Assembly (NCBI GenBank): GCA_004352715.1
Contig: SCFE01000076.1
Coordinates: 1,141,967 to 1,205,966, forward strand
Reading direction: 5' to 3'
Length of the DNA: 64,000 bases
Source of the DNA: Hofstenia miamia
Taxonomy: Eukaryota; Xenacoelomorpha; Acoela
The position numbers and the translations under genes were made by a program. Shown here piece by piece: positions 60,895 through 64,000 of the stretch (the stretch's first letter is position 1; the number at the start of each line of letters is the position of its first letter). The notes beneath the pieces are model-generated. The model did not search any database, was not told the origin of the DNA, and saw only the letters and a program-made list of their open reading frames with translations.

Positions 60895-61500
60895 GATAAT
60901 AATAATAATAATAATAAAAGACTTTATTCTCACAGAGAATAGAAAAGCGAACAAAAGCAGTAACTCATCAGGAGCGACATTGTCGACATAAACACTTAAG
61001 ATAAAAACTGCATACATTATCCATGTTGAGTTTGTGTATCTGCCGCATGAAATAACTACGAAGTTCACGTTTAAAAGCGTCAATGCTCCACTTGAAGTCG
61101 ATTACTCCCGTGGATAGAAGGATGTTGGCATTTCTGGCAGTGCGTATAAAGAAGTTGTCGTCAGATAAGAACTTTCTGGTCTTTGGCACATTGAACAAAG
61201 CAATCTTCGACAATCTAGTACAGCTGTTATTGGGCTGAAGCCGGATATACAGCGATGGATCAATATCTGTTTTGTTATTCAGCAGCTTCCAGAAAAATAC
61301 AAGGTCAGAAACTATCAAGTGAAAGCAGAGCGGCAATAATTTAAGTGTTGTTAAACTTCCAGGATAATCTGAGTTTCCAGTAACCCATCTGACAGCGCGT
61401 TTTTGAAATTGCTCTAACTTGCGAAGACGTTGCCGGTCAGGGTGCCAAACCTGTGAACAATATAAAAGAACTGAAAGGATACATGTCTTATATTCAGAAT
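60895..61500 (-). pseudogene. L2/CR1-like LINE, 3' end with microsatellite tail
   Basis: The minus strand reads LLYCSQVWHPDRQRLRKLEQ, KRAVRWVTG, LLPLCFHLIVSDLVFFWKLL, then FFIRTARNANIL and FKRELRSYFMRQIH to a stop at about 60966-60968. This is the usual C-terminal tail of a non-LTR reverse transcriptase. A short 3' UTR with AATAAAG follows, then (TTA)n at about 60897-60918, a typical tail for this clade. It is one open frame with normal CpG, so a younger, 5'-truncated insertion. Confidence 0.75.
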
Positions 61501-62505
61501 ATTTGAAAGCTCACCAGACCGTGGTTACGTTTTCTTAGAAACATTTCTTATTTCTTGACTTGTCTTTGCCACATAACTGCTTTAAACAATTCATACTTTG
61601 CAACAGTTTGTTAGCTGGGTGGTCAGCAGAAATTTTGGTTGGGAATAGAGTAATATCTGTTAAAAAAATCCAACTAAGACGTCATTGGCGCAGTAATTAA
61701 TATTATCATTGACATAATAAGCAGAAAAGTAAAAGCATTGCATCTGTAGTCCTAGGACTCTGTGAATTGGATCTATATGAGTGGTTGTTGCATTTAGAAA
61801 AGAAAGCGATACGAAAAAACCTTAAAGAAATCTATTATTAGCAGATTTTTGTATGAAAATACAAAGTTGAAATATTTTTTACATTAAGGATTGTCTGTGA
61901 TCGATTTACTAACATCCTTAGGCAATACATTATTGAAGTTTCAAATATTTCAACGTTACTATTTGGGATTTCTGTTAGCACCTTGAGAAGTAAGCAATTA
62001 ATTTAATGTGACTATTAAATTTTGCAACATTTTCCAGCCAGAAGTATATTTGTTGTGGTTTTTGAAGTGAGATTGAATCTTTTATTATGGGAAAACATGC
62101 ATACCATATTCATTTACAGGCTTAGCTGTCAATGTTACATTACTCAGTTAGTTTCAATATTTTGCCTTGTAAATCGTCGTTTGATTCGGGTTTATGTTAG
62201 ATTGGCTTATTGGTAATCATTAAATTTATAATTTTCTTAATTTTGGTGACTTCATAATTGATTAAAAACATGATAGAACATTTTATTCCAAGTTGTTGTG
62301 AAAACTAATTTATTTATATACAAATACCCGATGAAAATTATTGTTAGGAATGCAATTTAATAACAATTTCTATATAAATCTTGATAAACTCGTGTAAATT
62401 TACATTTTTTGTAATTCCTTTTTTCAAATTCAGTTACAGTTTTGGATTTTTTAAATATTAAATTAATATTTTCTATTTTTGAGTAGATGATTAATTTTTG
62501 ATACA
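61501..62505. other. Intergenic, upstream of the helicase gene
   Basis: CpG-normal AT-rich sequence with no gene seen. It presumably contains the promoter of the DEAH helicase; no element can be assigned by eye. Confidence 0.5.
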
Positions 62506-62722
62506 ATGGACGATCGGCGATTTTTGAAACCACCATCGACTAATGTTACTGAAGAAAGAATTGAAAGCAAACTGCAATGTGATCGAGATACCAATTTACT
62601 TGTGACGTTTAATCCACACTTAAAAGATTCAATATCCTCGCAAAGGGAAAAACTACCTATCTTTCTTTTGAAAGGTCGATTGCTTTATAATTTAGAAAAG
62701 CATCAAACAGTAATTGTCGTTG
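62506..62722 (+). CDS. DHX35: DHX35-like DEAH-box RNA helicase, exon 1
   Basis: 72 codons plus one base from ATG 62506. The reading DRRFLKPPST, then LVTFNPHLKDSISSQREKLP and LLYNLEKHQTVIVVG, matches the short N-terminus and first strand of DHX35, whose '.Y.NP......Q...LP....[20 protein letters not shown]' layout is distinctive among DEAH helicases. The exon ends GTTG|GTATTT; the split Gly codon is completed by exon 2. DHX35 is a spliceosome-associated ATP-dependent RNA helicase. Other DEAH members (DHX15, DHX16, DHX8) have longer N-terminal regions. Confidence 0.75.
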
Positions 62723-62769
62723 GTATTTTTCAAAATCTTTTGATTAATTTCTAGTACATGCTGCTTTAG

Positions 62770-62950
62770 GTGAAACTGGCTGTGGCAAAAGCACCCAAAT
62801 TCCGCAATATTTGTTTGAAAATGGTTGGTCTGAAAATAAAAAAGAAATTTATATTACTCAACCTCGGCGTATTGCCGCGGTAACGTTAGCTGCTCGCATT
62901 GCCACTGAAATGGGGTGTAAACTTGGCGAAACTGTGGGTTACAATATCAG
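62770..62950 (+). CDS. DHX35: DHX35-like helicase, exon 2 (Walker A, motif Ia)
   Basis: After a 47-base intron (62723-62769, GTATTT...TTTAG) the protein continues [19 protein letters not shown] (Walker A GETGCGKS), [20 protein letters not shown] (motif Ia) and GETVGYNIR. It ends AG|GTTACT in the Arg codon. Family continuation (FDD..., DEAH box) is expected in exon 3, which I do not find before 64000. The next intron therefore probably extends past the window. Confidence 0.82.
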
Positions 62951-63321
62951 GTTACTCATTTATGCATTTTCTAAACATTGTTTGAATATTCACATCCTCG
63001 TTATTCTAGATAAAGATTTTGACATCTCGTCATAATTAATGTATCTCCTATTATGAAATACATTTAAAATGTAGTTTTGAGGTTTTGTAATATAATTTAC
63101 CGCAATATATTATTTAGAAATAAGTTCAATTACTCAGCACAAAGTCTTTCTCTTTCGTTTAAAAACTAGCTCCATTGTTTTAATTGTTGTTCAACAATAT
63201 AAATATTACCGATTAATTTTGTTCATGAACAATTTCATCTACAAATATCTTCACAAGAGTGAAATACAATTTATTATGACCTAATTCAATTGAACACTTT
63301 AAACTACATGTATTTTCATAT

Positions 63322-63353
<32 letters not shown>

Positions 63354-63842
63354 TTTGAAAGTATAAAAATTTTGAGTGAGAGTTAACTTGGTGTGATTTT
63401 ATAATTTTGTGAATGAAAATGTGTTGTTTGTGTTTAAAATGCTTGTAATAAAGTTATTATTTCTGGTTTATCAATATTTTCGAGCGAATTTTCTAGACTA
63501 TTTGAAATGTTTCTCATTATACACAATGATTGAAATTGAAAAATTCATTTGTGTTTTGTGATATATCTATGAACTGTATTTTTGAAGGGCGTAACTCATC
63601 ATTTGATTTCATTTCTGTGCTACGCATAAACCGGATTTCAAAATGATGTTATTTGGTCTAATATGTATACCAAAGCACTTATCAAATTATTTCCAAGGCA
63701 GCCTGATGTTGTTTCAGTTCACACTACGCAGTTGCAAACTTTTGTTTTTGATTCTACGCAGTGTAACTATGTGTGAGTTTAGTTTCCTCTATAAAATGCC
63801 GAGAAACCATTTGTGCAATTGAGCGCAAAGATATTTTCCTAA
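62951..63842. other. Helicase intron 2, no other feature
   Basis: AT-rich intronic or intergenic sequence without coding signal. Confidence 0.5.
63318..63353. repeat. (TA)n microsatellite
   Basis: TA-rich run inside the presumed second intron of the helicase gene. Confidence 0.9.
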
Positions 63843-63975
63843 TCAAAACTGATGATGATCAAATCCTGTTGAATTTTTGCATCCTCTTCCTTGGACATGC
63901 TGCTCATGTTCTGCACGAAATTCATCAGTTATGATATCAGCACGTCTTGCTTCAAACTCGACACGTAGGCGGATA
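63843..63975 (-). CDS. Possible terminal exon of an unidentified minus-strand gene
   Basis: A 133-base stop-free stretch behind an AG acceptor (CCACAG) encodes IRLRVEFEARRADIITDEFR followed by AEHEQHVQGRGCKNSTGFDH and a TGA at 63843-63845. Composition is GC-richer and charged, unlike the surrounding intron-like DNA, which suggests a real last exon of a gene lying further right. No family was recognised, and it would sit inside or just beyond helicase intron 2 on the other strand. Confidence 0.35.
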
Positions 63976-64000
63976 CTGTGGCCATTTCAATTTTTAAGGG

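Overview
This window is nuclear DNA of a eukaryote, most likely an invertebrate animal. It is AT-rich, has spliced genes with GT-AG introns, and carries an animal-type repeat fauna: Tc1/mariner, hAT-type MITE, L2/CR1-like LINEs, Ty3/gypsy, Polinton/Maverick and Merlin-like elements. I cannot fix the species. Two host genes are recognisable. Lipin (phosphatidate phosphatase) lies on the minus strand at about 6.9-17.2 kb. The first two coding exons of a DHX35-like DEAH-box RNA helicase lie on the plus strand at 62.5-62.95 kb.

Layout. 1-6.9 kb holds a Tc1-type transposase tail, a hAT-type MITE and a decayed copy of a dispersed multicopy gene family. 6.9-17.2 kb is lipin; three of its exons appear twice because two contigs were joined through a single N with an unremoved overlap. 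17.2-24.3 kb is mostly featureless and holds one LINE reverse-transcriptase fossil. 24.8-47.0 kb is a Polinton with about 150-bp terminal inverted repeats and a 6-bp target duplication. It sits inside a gypsy LTR and was itself invaded by a gypsy element (32.4-43.0 kb). 47-57 kb is a mosaic of LTRs and gypsy remnants. 57.7-60.5 kb has hairpin MITEs and an imperfect palindrome around a Merlin-type transposase fragment. 60.9-61.5 kb is a LINE 3' end, followed by the helicase.

The most striking large-scale signal is compositional. From about 17.95 kb to about 59.5 kb CpG is almost absent, while the lipin and helicase ends are CpG-normal. The gypsy and Polinton genes carry the matching scars. Their in-frame stops are mostly TGA, several at conserved arginines, and the catalytic Asp codon of the retroviral-type protease has become Asn in two gypsy copies through an ATC-GAC to ATC-AAC change. 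This suggests CpG methylation and deamination confined to the transposon-rich block.

The least explained protein signal is a long reading frame (about 1000 codons) between the integrase and the 3' LTR of the gypsy element, with an evenly framed repeat motif at its start. Six single-N joins, each flanked by duplicated sequence, look like assembly artefacts and should not be read as biology.
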